Positions 22,147-49,639 are shown, counted from the first letter of the stretch. The stretch: 64,000 bases of DNA from Alligator mississippiensis (GCF_030867095.1 NC_081835.1:18732501-18796500), one strand, 5' to 3'. Notes: a model not told the origin generated them from the sequence alone. Numbers and translations: made by a program.

Positions 22147-25100
22147 TGTGGCGAGGCTGAGGCTGCCCAGAACGAGGCGGGACTTGCCAGGGCCCTGTGG
22201 GGGGGGCAGAGCCCAGCGCAGCCGTGCCCCGGCCTGGGGCCTGCCCCCGCGGTGCGCATCCCCCGAGAGCCTGTCTGCCGCTAACACGAGCGTCTTGACC
22301 CAGAGATTGCCAGTGGGCCTCTGCTGTACTCCAACCGCCCTGCCCTGAGCTCTGTGCAACAAAAGACCTGCTTCCATAGCCGTTCCCAGCCAAAACCAAG
22401 AGCTGGCTTCTTCCGAGGGGCAGATGCAGGGGGAGCGGGGGAGATGCGTTGGTGCGCTCGTGCCCCTCTTTGATCTACCCAACGTTTGACATCGGCTGCC
22501 TGGCAGCGGTAGCAGCATTTCTACTCCGGCAGGCACGGCCAAGACCCAAATCGTCACCTGACGCTGTGTTTGCCACTTCTGCCCGTCTCTGGACCTCATT
22601 TCAGCTTGCAGATCAACCCCAAAATAGACCTTGGGGTGCAAGAGGGAGGCTGCAGCTGACAGCACCTCACACTGCCATCTAAGCGAGAGCTCGTGCAGCT
22701 GGATGGAGGAGCGCAGTACGGAGCCAAAGTCTGATACCCCAATACTGGGGCATGTGGTGGCTGGTGGGAAGCAACGGGGGAACCAGGGTGGGTGCACTGG
22801 TGCACATATACCCCTTTGCTTCCTGCTCCACCGAAAGTCTAAAACCCACTGGCTGGCAGTGACAGCAGCAGCAGCATTTCTTGTCAAGTCAATTGACTTT
22901 GTGGCTCGTTGTCATCTATCTGATCGCTTCTAACTTCTTCAATCCACAGGTGTTAATAACCCTCTCTCCTTTTTAATGGTCTTGATATTCCACCCATCAA
23001 GCTAGGCTTTGTTCTGTAGTCTGAGCTGCTCCTGGTAAGGAAGCTGCTGTTTCATAGCCCTGCCACTCTGTTTTAACTCATTCTGACTCAGATTTACGTT
23101 TGCTTCATTCTGGAACTATATAATACTACCTTAGACTCCTAGCATAGTAGTAAAGCTTCTGGTTTACTCTTAACGGGAGAAGAATGCATGTTGTTTTGTA
23201 TGTGAAGATGCACCTCAGCATCTGCACCCCTCCCTTTTCAAAATTCTGGATGTACACATGCCTGGGGTCTATCAAGGGGGACCTGGCATATAGGAAAGGT
23301 CTCAACCACTGCCTTAAACCCACAGGAATTTTAAATAATGCACCAGTGGGTTTTTAGTCCCTGGTTTCCAGGCCCTTCAGGAGTCCTTGTGCCCAGCTTT
23401 CAGCATCCTTGCTGCCACAAGCAGTGCTTCCTGCAGTCTCTTGAACCTAGTACCAGACCCCCACAAATCCTGTCAGCAGCACAAGACCTGAGTGTCCCTG
23501 GAGTCGGGGACACAGCTGCTGGAGTCAGGGACACTGCACAACTAATGTGCAGCTGGTAGTGACCAAGCTGGGGGTGAAAACATCTCTGCTCTAACCATGC
23601 TATGTAGCAGGTACTGACTAGGCTGGGCCTGAAAGAGACAAGTGGGGAAGAGAGAGATTGCACCCCACTGCCCCCCACCATCATTTTCTTTGGGAATTTG
23701 TTTTTTTGGAGGGAAGGACAGACCACTTATCTCTGACAGCACAAGACTCAGTGCCCCTCCATTCATTTGTAGCAGTGTAGGGGAAAGGTTAAAAAACAGG
23801 TGCTTTTAACAGAGGAGGTGGAAAAGGGACATACCCATAGAGATGAGATGAACACTCATTAACAAGTGCCAGCAGTGAACACCTAGAGATGTAAAGAGGA
23901 AAGGTGTTATGGCAGATGGTAGACAATCTATTACCATACAAAGAATTTGGTGGTGGGTTTTTCAAAACATTCAAAATCTTTTGAATTTTTCAAGCAGAAA
24001 TAAGGTAGAAGGAACAATATATCTTGGAAGCCTAATGAATGGCTGTTTTAAAACAAGGATCGTGATCATCCAGTTACCAAAACCAATGGACTGTACTACA
24101 AATAGCCTGTCAGAGAGGCTTCTGACAAGAAAACTTTTTGAAAATCTTGACCTGGTCTATAAGAACAGCCTGCAAAATTCAATCCTATTGCACAGCAGCA
24201 GGAAAAGAAAATCCGAAACAATTTGAGCTGTCCAGATATCCTGAGAGTGTAGTATGAAGGGTCATGTTGTTGGTTTCAAAATATAGATGGCATGCAAAGC
24301 TTTCTAGGAGAGATTACAAAGCAGAGAACTTGCAGCAAGATGATTAATTCTACACTTTTGAGACCTTTTAAAAGGTCTAACCGAAGAGAGTTTGGATTTG
24401 CTCCAAGGAACAGACTTAGTGCTAAAATGTTGGAACTTGGCATCTCTTCATTTCTTTAATGGAATGCATTTTATTTCAGGGCTATAATTAATTAGACAGT
24501 TCACTCACAAACTGTTAATTTAGCAAGATATGCCTATTTAGATATTGCACCATTAATGAGACTAAATACTCATCAACCAGCAAAGAGCAAAGTTCCTCCT
24601 AACAAGAAACTGCCATTGTGCTGCGCTGTCACAGAGAGGCCCCAGGCCCCAAGATGTTAAGGTGATGCCAGCACTCCTGTTTTCCTCTTTAAACACTTAA
24701 CTATGAATTCCACTTTTTTATAGCATGACCCCAGCTGGCTTTTACCAGATCCACTACACAATAAACACCCTTCCAAAAATGCATTAAGAAAACCAAAAAA
24801 AGAAAACCCAATTATTTAGAATTCAAAGTAAATGGTTAGTTATCCAGAACATTTCCCCTTCACATTCACCACAGCTTTTCAGAAGTAGTAACAGTAACTT
24901 TAGAAGTCTCTTGTTGGTCCTGAACATCTTTATTAGGGAGGAAAATGTTTCAGTGCATCAACTGTTCATCTCATCATTAACATTTTTTGCTTTTGAGACA
25001 AATGCACACACGAGACAAAGGGGGAGGGGAGGAGAAAAAAATTCTGTCTGGCTGCTGCCTGGTTAACTTGTGTACCACGGGCAGGATACAGTGTGGACAG

Positions 25101-25289
25101 GTCAGGCACAACCAGGAATGCTTGAACCTGTGCTCCTCAGCTCACTTCTCTTTTTTTGGAGGGCATGCGACTGGCTTGCTCAGCTTTCTTTCCCTAGTCC
25201 TCCTTCATGGTGCCACCAGTCTTAGTACTTTATGGCTAGTCATGGAGCCATAAAGGAAGGTTCTAAGGACCCTAATTCTAAGGATGGTT

Positions 25290-25720
25290 AATCTCAGATT
25301 AAACTAGTTAATATTTTAAGGCCATGGGACCCTCGTAGCCATATCATCTAACTTCCTGCCTTCACTAACCATAGAATTTTACCAAGCAGCTCCTGCATTA
25401 AGCCCCTGACTTTTGGATGTGCTAGAACCTCCTCCTCAAGGAGCCATCCAGTCCTGTTTTAAAGACTTCATGCAATGCAGTATCCATCACAGCCCTGCGC
25501 AAGTTGTTCCCATGATGAATTACCCACGCTGGGTAACACTTGCACTTTATTTCTAGTCTGAATTTCTTTAGCTTCCATGTCCATGCAGTGCATCATTATG
25601 CTTTTTTTCTTTTTTTTTTTTTTTTTACTACATGGAAGTGTCCTTTAATTATTTTTCAAGAAGTTAATTTTAGACCATAATCAAATCACCCTTTAAACTT
25701 GCACTTTCATATTATCTAAA
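25290..25720 (-). mobile_element. Old CR1-like LINE 3' fragment
   Basis: Reading minus, the segment follows the pattern of CR1-type 3' ends: 'gtttttaaa'-like and 'aggttctagcacatcc' blocks, and the complement of 'tcaaggagccatccagtcct'. It is interrupted by a T-rich run (25602-25627). Diverged, so an ancient copy. Subfamily not assigned. Confidence 0.5.
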
Positions 25721-26624
25721 TAGACCGATGATACTCAGGAGGCAGAAGGGGAAAAAAAGGGGACAGGAACAAAAATAGAGTAACTCAGGGAGAGGGGGTA
25801 GAATGGAAAGCACAAACCTTCTCTCCCGGTTCCCAGATGTGCTTTGGATTCAACTGAGATGTGCTTTGGATTCAAGCTGATGAGACAAGATAGATCAACA
25901 CCCTCATTGAGGCCTGAATGTAAAAGAAAGGACCCAAAACACAACAACATTGCTTGTGTAAGGTGTAAGATGAAAAGTTCACCAGTGTGACAGTGCTCAG
26001 GCTTGTAGAGTCCTGAGAAGCCAAGGGTGTCCCTGTGTTTGTAGAGACAGTCCTGCCACGGGAGTTCTGGCCAGGCGCAAAGGAACCTCTGGGTAGAAAC
26101 AAACGCAGGAACCCAAGCCCCACAGATTATAAACTCCCAGAGGGCAGAGACCGGCATTCTCTTCTGGCTGTATTTTCCCCCCCAATGGTAAATGTATGTA
26201 AGCAATACTGGTGCACTGCAGACAGAAGCAGAAGAAAATACATTTCATAGACATATTCCAAACCTCTTGCATCTCAGGAATCCAGGGAAGTGTCCAACAC
26301 CCTTTCCCATGTGTAGGGAAATTGCTGCTGTCCTGAAGGGAAGCTTGCAGAGATCTCTGCCTTCTCAATCCCCAGATTGTATGGCAAGAGGACACACGTT
26401 CCAGGTCCCAAGAAAAAAGACAGGGCTTGCTTTACCTCTGCCTGTGGCACTCCTTACACTTGGTTTGCTTTCCACACCTGTCTGACTGCCTTGCTACCCT
26501 TCGGCAGCCATTTCGTCATCTGCAATTGGCAAAGTTTAGGTAACAAATAGAAGTTGTGTAGTTGGACTTTGGAGCCCAGAGGACACCCACGCTCCACCCC
26601 AAGATACTCAGCCTTTGCCTTAAA

Positions 26625-26837
26625 CAGGGTGCTCAACCTATCAGGCCTCTCACTGCCCCATCTAGAGCACATGCTACCCACCCACAAGGCTCTCCATATG
26701 TCTGGAAATTTGGCAGAAGGGGAAGAGCAATTAACACTGCCACCATTCCCCACCAGTAAATTTTTCAGACCTGTGGGCTGGATGGTGTTGCTCCAAAGGT
26801 CAAATCTGGCCCATGGGGCAGGAGTTGAGCACCCTTG
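26625..26837. mobile_element. Short hAT-like MITE
   Basis: The left end CAGGGTGCTCAACC and right end GTTGAGCACCCTTG are inverted copies about 213 bp apart. The interior ends with a 'caaatctggcccatgggg' block seen in other hAT ends here. Flanks GCCTTAAA and GCCTCAAC could be a decayed 8-bp target duplication (6 of 8 match). Confidence 0.6.
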
Positions 26838-27689
26838 CCTCAACACTACCATGCATCTATGCCCCCATGCCAAGGCAATCTGCCTCTACAGTCCCTGCTT
26901 CTACCATGGCTACCCTAAACTGCTGTTTTGCAGGTCCTCCTCCAGGAAAAGGGACACACAACAGAAAGAGGGTACACCAGTACCTGCAGGTTAAATTGTG
27001 TACCAAGCTTCTTCCAAGAAACCAATAAGACCAGCTCATCAGGGCAGGGTATTAGATCTAAGCCCTGAAAAAGCATAAGATCCATGAGATCAGTTAGATA
27101 AAGACTGCACAGAGTTGCTTGTAAATGGATCTTAGAAGTAATGGGTATTTAATAGAACTGTTTGAAGATGGTTAGGATGTGTCACACTGGCTTTGCCAGC
27201 AGAGGTGGCACCAGTGGTCTGCCCAAACTGGGAGGTGGACAGCTGGGACAAAGATGAAGTGGCAAAGTCGGAACATGGGAAGCTAAACACTGTCAAAAGT
27301 GTCAAGCAGCGCAGTGAATCAGTGCAGTGCTCTTGAATCTGGGGTCATGGAGAAAGCAAGAGGCTGAGGCCTCCAGAGCTGCTGGGGACAGGCAACATTT
27401 CTGACCAGTTCACAGGCAGTATTCACTGGGTCTGAACAGTGCAGGAAACAGAGAAAGAGCAATGGAGGCTGCAGGCCACACAGGTGGACCTTCAGGAGGA
27501 GGAGGAGAGCTTCAATTAGAGGAGGAGACCTCTGTCACTTCACCTCCATCCCGTCTTTCTTCAATTCTGGCAATAACCCCCGAGAACCCAAATCACAGAA
27601 ATAAAAGGATACAATACAACGCGCTCTCAGATATATTTGTACAAAGATCCCAGAGAGCTTTTATACAGCTGAGGGCACTGGCAAGAGGA

Positions 27690-30546
27690 AGTTTTCTGTT
27701 TATGCCAAACTTAATTTTATTTATTTTACAAACAAAAATATACATTACTCTGTTTTCAATCTCCCCTTCCCTGCCCGACACAGACAAGCGCTTCTGCCCA
27801 TAGACCACAGCCAGTGCTGGTCTCTGAGGCGCTACATACACACAGACATACAGCGGGAATACGGTCAGTCCTCGACCTAGTGTGGAAGCTCCTTAGCAGC
27901 ATAATGTGGGACATTGCAAGGAAATACTGGACTTTGGGGGTGGGGGGTGGAAATGGGGAAGGGGGGGAAAGATACTTGTCCCATCCAGAAAGGAGTGGAT
28001 GGATGCACTTGGCAGCTGGTCCTTCTGCATTTCAATCAGCCAATGATAGGCAGAATTCACAGACTGCTCTTACTTCACTGAGGAAGAGACACAAGCAAGC
28101 CTTATTTTCAGAGTCCTGGACTCCCATCCTTTGTTCTTCATGACGGGACGATTCTGTCCCCCACCCAGAACAAGGCCCTCCCGCTCCCGGGTCGACTTGT
28201 ACGGCCCTGCCTACACAGCGGAAATTATGCTTAAGTTTCCCCACCGTCGTTAACAGTGGTTCATCTCCAAGGGCTTCAGCCACCAGAGCAGCACTCACAG
28301 ACATGCCACCAGCCATTCAGACACCCTGCTCTCAGTCGCCTAACCCTGCTCCCATCAGCCCCCACAGACCACTACACTGGGGTCCTAATGCAGCTAATGC
28401 CAGCTACACTAGGAAGCTACAAGGTTTCCCTGGTGGGATAAAGGCCCATCCGGACAAGAGCTCAATAAAGATCTCAGAGCACATTCCCAGGCACCTGCTG
28501 TTGTCATCACCACATGCTGTGGAAGTCTACAAGGCTCTGAGGAGCCAACATGGTGCAATGAGGTCTCTTTAAAAAGTAAATAAAAATAATAAAGTAAAAA
28601 GCACACATGCACTTAAACCAAGTGTCTCTCCCTTTGGGTCCCAGGGCTGCTTAGAGACCTGATGGCTAGAAAACAAAGGGAACAGAATAGCCTGGCCTTC
28701 ACAGCGAGGTTGTGCTCATCAACTAAAGAAGTCAAGTGCCTGCATGGCTGTAGTGATGCACACACACTCCCTGTTGTCACCCCTCAGGCTTCCCACTCCC
28801 TCATTTGGGAACACTTGGAAGCAAACTACGCCCTCTAACCTCCTTCAGGATTCAAACCCATACTCCAGCACCACACAACAGGAAGGATATTTGCTTCCTT
28901 AATTATCCCCAACTGTCAGGATCCAGAAATCAGCAGTCAAAGAAGAGACCCATAAAATTCATACATGCTGAAAACAACCTCAACTTGCCATTTCCAATTA
29001 AATGCAGCCAATTCACATGTCAGATCCTCCACGTACCTGGAGGTCTCCAGTCAGAACAGCACTTCTAATGCTACCAGCATAAATGTATTCACCACTGATG
29101 AATGCAAATCGCATCCCAGAGGTCCCACAAGCCCAGCTATGGAAGCCTTGAGTAGAACAGCCACGGGGTAGGAATGCGATGGGGTCCATGTCGTGCTGGT
29201 CAGATGCAAACCCTTCTTTCCATGTAGAAGAGGTTAATGGCAAGACCTCAGAAAGTCTTTAAATAGACCAGTAGGGAAGTCCAAAGTCATATGGTTTTTA
29301 AACATATCCAGCTGCAGCACCTATTCAGGCCAGTGTGATTGTGCCAGGGGCCCAAGCTACAACACAGCACAGATCAGAAGCTGCCGCAGAAGCGGTAGCA
29401 TGTTGCCTACTTCCCATTTACCTCCCAAGCTAGAACACTCGTCCTCTTGACTCTAGCCACCTGGTTGGCTTCCCATACCTCTCCAGGCATGGGATACTAG
29501 CAACTGAGGCTCATCTTCGGCTTTCGCTCTGCCTCAGGCCTCTGATCTCTGCAGCCTTCATTTTCAGAGCCAGCCTTCTCCTCTGTAGCCCTCTTGTAGC
29601 TGGGGGACCCTCCAAAGCAGAGCACAGACCTGTAGCGTGCTCACATGGCCAGTTTGAGTGTGAAAACTAAACCCCAATTCAGTGTAAAGCACATAGCTGC
29701 ATGTCACCGAGAAGTCAGGCTGCAAGTCCAGTTATACAGCAGCACATTCTTCAGAGATGCTTCCTCACTTGTTTGGTCTCAGTTGACCAGCCATGTTAGC
29801 TCTTTTACAGTCCCGCTATTCTTTACTCAGGACATATCAGTCTCACAAGCCTGTAAAATGCAACCCTGGTCTCGGGGCACATTTAACAGTTCAATCATCA
29901 TTGTACTTCCTCACTCCACCCCTCACTGCCTTCCCCAGCTAAACACTCAACACAATTCCCATCATACTGCATTTCATGATTTGTATCTGTATCAACCAGA
30001 GCTGGGAGCAGCTCCGCTTTTCCGAGCTTCCTCACCAGACACCGCTATTGCTAAGAGCTTGAGCAGGTTAATTACAATACTATTTGGGAAGGTGGGCCTA
30101 CTGAGACAGCCCAAAGTGCCTCTGGGTCCATGCACAGAATGCTTCCTCTGGCTGCTCTGGTGCGTAAGTCTCAGTTCACGCACCCCAAACCCACCCACCT
30201 CCCACTCAAATAAGTGCTTTCAGACATTCAAAGAGGAAAGTGGATCATTCAGGCCCATCTTCTGGGTCTCATCCATCTCTGGAACACTCAGGAAGGTTCT
30301 GCACAAAGGTATGTGTGAATACAGCTGGTCTAGGCCATTTTCATGTGAAGACAGCGCATGTCCTTCTGGGAGGGTCGGAGGAGTTGTCTATTTTGTTCCA
30401 CAATGGGATGACAACACCCCAAGGAAAGAGGGGAAAGCCACACCGAATAGCTGAGGATCAATTTCCAATGCACATCCTAGCAACTGTGGGATCAGAGAGG
30501 TTGGAAGGAGGGGAATGAGGCATTGCAAAAGGAGGTGTGGGTTGCT
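27690..30546 (-). other. TPRA1: TPRA1 3' UTR (presumed)
   Basis: From the TPRA1 stop codon to the paired AATAAA signals is about 2.85 kb without a recognisable repeat or splice-linked coding exon. The length is inferred from the poly(A) signals only. An unbroken 269-codon frame lies antisense at 29645-30454 (see findings). Confidence 0.5.
27716..27725 (-). terminator. TPRA1: Candidate TPRA1 poly(A) signals
   Basis: Two overlapping AATAAA hexamers on the minus strand (27721-27716 and 27725-27720) follow an AT-rich 'gtatatttttgtttgtaaa' stretch typical of 3' UTR ends. I found no other minus-strand AATAAA between here and the TPRA1 stop codon. Confidence 0.55.
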
Positions 30547-44168
<13,622 letters not shown>

Positions 44169-44896
44169 CCTGACTCCTTTCTGGCCACAAAGGAAAAAAA
44201 AGTGAAGGTTACATGCAGTGGGGGTTAAGGCCAAGCATGATACAACACAGGATGATTAGGACAGGAAAAAGCAACATCTGAGTCAGAGAAACAGAAAAGT
44301 ACATCCACAAAGTAGTCACAACCTACTCATTAAAGCAAATTATTATTGTCGCTAGCAGAAAGCCTGCATCACACAACAGAGCAGAATGTCTCTTGTCCCT
44401 CCACCAGGGCAGAAAAGACAGGAATCCCATCTTCGACCAGGATAACAGGAACCTTCCAGACACCGCTGACTAATCCAGATTAGATGAGGTGACTTGCAAG
44501 CCCTGCTCCGCAGCTCCCTGATATTTAACAAGCTCTTGGGCCTGCAGGAAACTTTACTCTGTAGCTTCACTCATTGGCCCTTACCCAATACCTGTTGCTA
44601 ATGCCAGCCTCCCTAGTCAGTGCTAGGGGGCAAGTGGCATATATCTACTTAGATGGGACTCCATGGACTTTCTGCTTTCACAAAGCACCACGAGTGTAAT
44701 GACAATATCCTAGCTGCATCTTAGACCCTGCATTCTCTTCGAGCCCTTCCAAACCACTCCAACGGCTCTGATTTTAAAGCCCATAACAGGGCTCCATCCC
44801 CTTCTACAGCCTGTTGCATCTAGGGCTGCACAAACACTTTACCCCATCAATAAACACAAGCTTTCACTACTCCTGGGGCATAAACTAGCATCAGTA

Positions 44897-45030
44897 TTGC
44901 TAATCTGTAGAGGCAGAAAGTGAAGGAGAGTTATTCAGTAACTTCTTCAAGGTCACACTAGAAAACAGAGGGAAACCCAGTGGAAGCACCCAGGAGTCCT
45001 GGCTCACAGTTACTCCTTCCCTCCCCTGTG
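44897..45030 (+). mobile_element. MIR-like SINE
   Basis: 'ttcttcaaggtcacactaga', then 'gaaacccagtggaagcaccc' and 'aggagtcctggctcac' follow the MIR core-to-tail order. Confidence 0.45.
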
Positions 45031-48000
45031 CCATGCCGCTTCCATAGCATTTTCAAAGAAGGCAAGATAACAACTTGCTCTCTACCCCCTGTTGAAACCT
45101 ATCAGATCTGCCCTCCCTGAAAGCAAGCTCATAGCTTGATCCACTGGCATACCTCGCAGGCCTTGTGGCTGCTCCAGCTAGGATATCAGCTGTCAGCCCT
45201 AGAAGTGGGGAGGGGGGAGATGGCAAATTCTCCCCCACAGCAAAGAAACCCTATTTACCTCCCATCCACGGGGCCGAACTGGTGGAAACCAGGGGAAAAT
45301 TCTGCTTTGGGACCGCTGGTAAGAGCTCCACCACACCCCAAGCTTGCCGGTGCTCCAAGGCACTGTACTCACAGACACAAGGCTCCATCATCGGCTCCCA
45401 GCTGGACTCATGGCCCCAGGCAACTCCCTCCTCTGCACCGGAGTTTCCTCTCCTGCAAAAGAAGGAACCCCCATGCTAGTAACATGTCTTATGATCCCCA
45501 GATACCAGGCACCACAATGTTGTGAAGTACTTCTCCCTCCAGGATTCCCCTCCCCTGGGTGGAGCCGCCACAAAACAGCCTGGGATTTTTATTTTTTTTT
45601 TAAAAAGAGCCACCACCTACTGTCATCACAAGAACGCAGGTCCTTGGGGGATTTAGAGTGCCCTGACTGCCTGTTCCCTGTAGCTAATCCAGGATTAAAT
45701 CTCAACAAAATTCCCCCTCATTTGAACAACAACCAGCATTGCGGATGCTGCAGCCTGCATGAGAGAGGCAAGCAAGAAAGTCTTCATGCTTCTTGCTGAC
45801 TGCTGTAGCCTACGGCTAGACATGGTCCCAGCTAGGGGAGGCAGAGAGGCCCAGCTCTGTGACACCTGCTTTGGGGCTCAGGTTTTGTCCTCCCAGGGGC
45901 AGCCAGCTCGACACCGTCCCATTCTTCTCCGAAGCTGGGACCGTTGCCAGGCCCTGGGAGGGGACGTGGGTTGGGGGAGCTTCCTGCTGACATAGCTGCT
46001 TCTGATCCCTCCATTGTAACAGGTCCTCCGTGGGCTGGGGTTTTCTTTAAGGCTATGGTAGGTCAAACTGCATTAGAGACGTCGTTTTAAACAAACACAG
46101 CCCTGGGACGATCGGCTTTGTGCTGAGGTGGCAGCTTCTCTGCTAGAAAGCCTAGCTCTGGCAAAGGTCCCAGCCACTGACCTTCACATTAGGGAGCTCC
46201 TGTCTCCTCCCCTAAAGAGGTATGTTATGTTCCTCCCTTCAGCCTCCCCAGTTCTTAAGCACCAAATCCCTGCATCATTGAGAAAGACATTTCTCTCTAG
46301 TGACTTACCTATGTCTTGCTACTCTGACATCTCTCAGAAGCCTCTCGACTCTGAGGATATAAATAGATGTGGCCAAATTAAGTGGGTCATCTGTGCCAAG
46401 ATGTGTCCCAGCACAGCTGATCCACTCCATCGGGAAAACCATGCGTTACCCGTTGTCCTTCAGGATCAATGGGTAATGCCTTCCCCACCTGCAGAGACAT
46501 GCTGCAGGAAACTGGTGGTCCCAGCCCCAGGATTGCACAAGGAAGAATTCAACCTCAGAAAGCTCATGTGCATCTGGGGAATCCCAGACGGGGGAAACCA
46601 GGCAGGTGCTCCCAGGATAGCTGGAGAGCACTCTCCTGCCTCTGAGCAAACAGACATCCGTCACAAAATAGCAGCACAAATTAATACCACCTATGTCACG
46701 ACCACAAATTTGGGGCACGTGGGGAGTGATAAAGGGCATGGACATCTGCTTGCTTGACTTCTGTACCCCCATAAAAATGTTTATGGTGGCACAAAGGTGT
46801 CTATTTCCAGCCTGAGAAAGGCTGCAGCAAAGGAGGGTGGGTGGATATGACTGCATTCAACTTATGCCTAACTTTTTAACAGGGTGGGAAGAGGAGGAGA
46901 GAGAGAGACTCAGGAAGCATAGAGAGAGGAGGGGAAACCATGAGCCAACAGCCCTGCAATGCTCTGTTCTCTGCTGCTTCATTCACTCTACCACTGACTT
47001 ACATGGCCAGCATAATTTCAGCTCTGCTCCCCAAACTACTGAGGGAAAGTTATTTTTCCTTCTTTGCAACAACTGTGCTTAGACACTCCCCAGTGTGGTT
47101 GATGCCGTTTTTGAGATAAGAACTGCCCTCATCACTCTGCTAACAAGACCACGTTTCAACACAGTTGTTACCACAGAGCCTTTAATGGTGAAAACAAGGC
47201 CATTTTTGTAAACAGTATTTTCCAGAATTCACCCTGTCCTTTTTTGCTTAATTGCTACCCGCTCCTTTCACTCCAGAACCAGCTCATGAGATGGGGATTT
47301 TCCATCCAGTGACAAAGGCCATTTCCCCATCCCCTCCTAGTTTCAATATCATATCCATTTTTTTTTTCCCAGAAAAGCTAAAAAAAGATTTTCCCATGGC
47401 CTTAAAAAAAAAATCAAGCCAAAGTAGCTGCCTGAAGAGCAACCCCAGCCCACAACAACTGGGGAAAGGAATCTCCTGCCTGTATCCTCCCTCAGCTTGG
47501 GGGATGCCTTGATGCACAGGAGATGGGAAGAAGGCAATGCTCTCATGATAGGACCCAGAGCAAAACAGCCTGCAGTTCACAGGGTCAAGATGTCCCGCAG
47601 CGGAGGGGAGAAGCAGGATGGCCACCGGCTTCAAGCACCTAAAGGACTCAGACGTGGGAACAAATCAGCTGCAGCCTGGCCCCTTTATGCTACATAAAGG
47701 GGCCAGAGCACAGTCGAGGCCCGAGTGCCAGCTATCAGAGCGTTTCCTCAGGGTAAGCAATGCAGGAGACAGGCACAAGGCTGCCTTGAAGGACCACCCA
47801 TCTCCAACCCTTGGCATACAACAGCCACAAGACACAGCACTGCAATGATCCCAGGTGCCAGCAGTAACTCAGGCCCCCAGAGTTGCCGGCTATACTGGTC
47901 AGCTTGGAGTAGCAAAGCCCTGTCCCCCCCGAACAATACAACACCTCGTTGGGGCATCAGTTCCCCACCTGTGAAACAGAGCAGGGACTGGTGAGGCTAA

Positions 48001-48972
48001 CTTCATTTCAGTCTGTGATGTATGTTAGGATCTTCAGAAGAGAGAAACTGGAGAAGTGCAAGGTACTGTTGCCTGCCCTCAGGAATGGAAATCCCTGAGC
48101 CATTTGAGCTCACCTGATTTACTATAGTAGCAGGCCTGTTTCTGAACACCTCTAGCTCTTGCCTTTTCTAAGGTAAGGGTTAACAACAGAAGCACTGTTC
48201 TCTCACACGCACGTGTTACCATAGCCATCTGTTTCAGCAACATCATCTTCCCAGATTTAATACCCTTATTGTACACATATTTTTGCACCACCTTAGCTAC
48301 AAGCAATTTTCAGTTGACAGCATGCTTGCAGAGTGCATGTAATTTAGCTTCAGTTAACCAGGAATACCTGGAGTGTAAGCACATTAGGAATAGCACTCTT
48401 GAATGACAACACTGAGTGCCACGATAAAAAGCCTCATTAAGAAAAATGGCATGCAAACTCTTGACTGATTTCAAGACCAACATGTTGCTTGCTTTCAGAA
48501 AAAAAAAAAAAAAATAGATCTCACCTAAAATAGATCTCCCACAGAACCAATTTGAAAAAAAAATCTTAGCTTCATCCTTGTGCCCACATGGAGCCCGTGT
48601 AACATTAAGGTATTACTATTTAATAAGAACGTGGGTCCAGTATTTTAAATGCAGAAACTTCAGAATAGATACTTAGTTCTATATTTAGGTACCTACATAT
48701 GCAAACTAACTGAGTCACTGAGCAGCTACAGCGCCCCCCAAAAAAGTCTGAAGAAGGTCCCCTTTGCAACGTCTACGTAGACATCTAACTTAAGGCACCC
48801 ACATTCAGAACTGATAATCTTAAAAAAAAAAGGAAGAAGCATGCTCCAAATGAAAAGTTCAGCTGAAAGCCTGCAAGAGATCACAAGATCTAGTTCATGG
48901 TCAACGACTCAGCCATAACAACAGCTTGATTTGTGAATGTCGGGCTAGGCCAATGTTTTATAAATCGAGATA

Positions 48973-49170
48973 GAAGGCAGGGTAAATGTGCACCTTACAG
49001 AGTTACCAAAAGTAGTATATGTGTACACACACAACAAGCTTTTGTGGGCTGAAGTTCACAGCTCGCAAAATCTGGTGCCACACGCACACACTTTGATTTA
49101 TCCATAAGGTGCAAATCTACCCTGCTTTCTGCTTGACTTCACACTAGCGAACCTAGCCATGTCTCTCCTA
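48973..49170. mobile_element. Foldback SINE-like element
   Basis: Left 'aaggcagggtaaatgtgcac' and right 'gtgcaaatctaccctgcttt' are inverted, about 150 bp apart. The interior has the 'aagcttttgtgggctgaag' motif shared with the 53.96-kb copy. The tail 'cctagccatgtctctcc' resembles the family head in reverse. Confidence 0.55.
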
Positions 49171-49639
49171 GCCATACCTCTCCTTATCCATTCAGGATAA
49201 GGAATGTTTACCACGCTTCTCCCTCCTCATACGTTAATGCTGCATGCCGGCTAGCAGGGACCTCTAAAATAACAGTCTTTGCATGTACCGATGCAGCGTC
49301 CTCAAAACAGTGATGCGCAAATATTCACAAGCAACGTGGCCACAACCCATGCGCTGTAGAGTGAGCTGTGAGCGTGTCCCGAACTGGGACAAGCCACTAC
49401 AGCCTGCCTGCTGCCCAGGGCATTGGTTGCATTGCCAAAAGAAAAGACTCACCTCTCCTGAAACAAGTTCACAGGCAGTTTTTCAAGGCTTCTAGGCACA
49501 CAGAGCTGAGATCTCTCCAGTGGTAGGGACCATGTTGGGCACAAATGCTGCGCTGCTATGTGCTCCTTAAAAGTCAAAAGGAAAGCTTGTCTATGTCTAC
49601 CCCAACCATGGGGGCCCAATAAAAGAGACAGATGTAGGT

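Larger units (their letters stand above)
21700..22280 (-). promoter_or_regulatory. CHCHD6: CHCHD6 CpG-island promoter
   Basis: A GC- and CpG-dense block surrounds exon 1 and extends upstream. It contains CCAAT boxes in both orientations (ATTGG 22066-22070, CCAAT 22089-22093) and a ZNF143-type element at 22131-22146. There is no TATA box at a sensible distance. This is the usual layout of a housekeeping mitochondrial gene promoter. The 412-codon frame across it is taken as a CpG-island artefact. Confidence 0.8.
22300..27690. other. CHCHD6-TPRA1 intergenic spacer
   Basis: About 5.4 kb between the CHCHD6 promoter and the presumed TPRA1 poly(A) site. It contains an old CR1 fragment (25.29-25.72 kb) and a short hAT-like MITE (26.62-26.84 kb). 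No other gene is recognised. Confidence 0.65.

Noticed and set aside
21649-22887. 412-codon minus-strand ORF across the CHCHD6 promoter
   Set aside because: It lies in a CpG island where stop codons are scarce, overlaps the true CHCHD6 exon 1 in another frame, and shows low-complexity Gly/Ala/Pro/Arg composition with no domain.
44181-44234. Upstream in-frame ATG for TPRA1 (44234)
   Set aside because: It lies beyond the polypyrimidine-AG acceptor at 44181-44182, so it is intronic.
46128-46757. 209-codon plus-strand ORF in TPRA1 intron 1
   Set aside because: No recognisable motif, no splice context and antisense to the gene; treated as chance.
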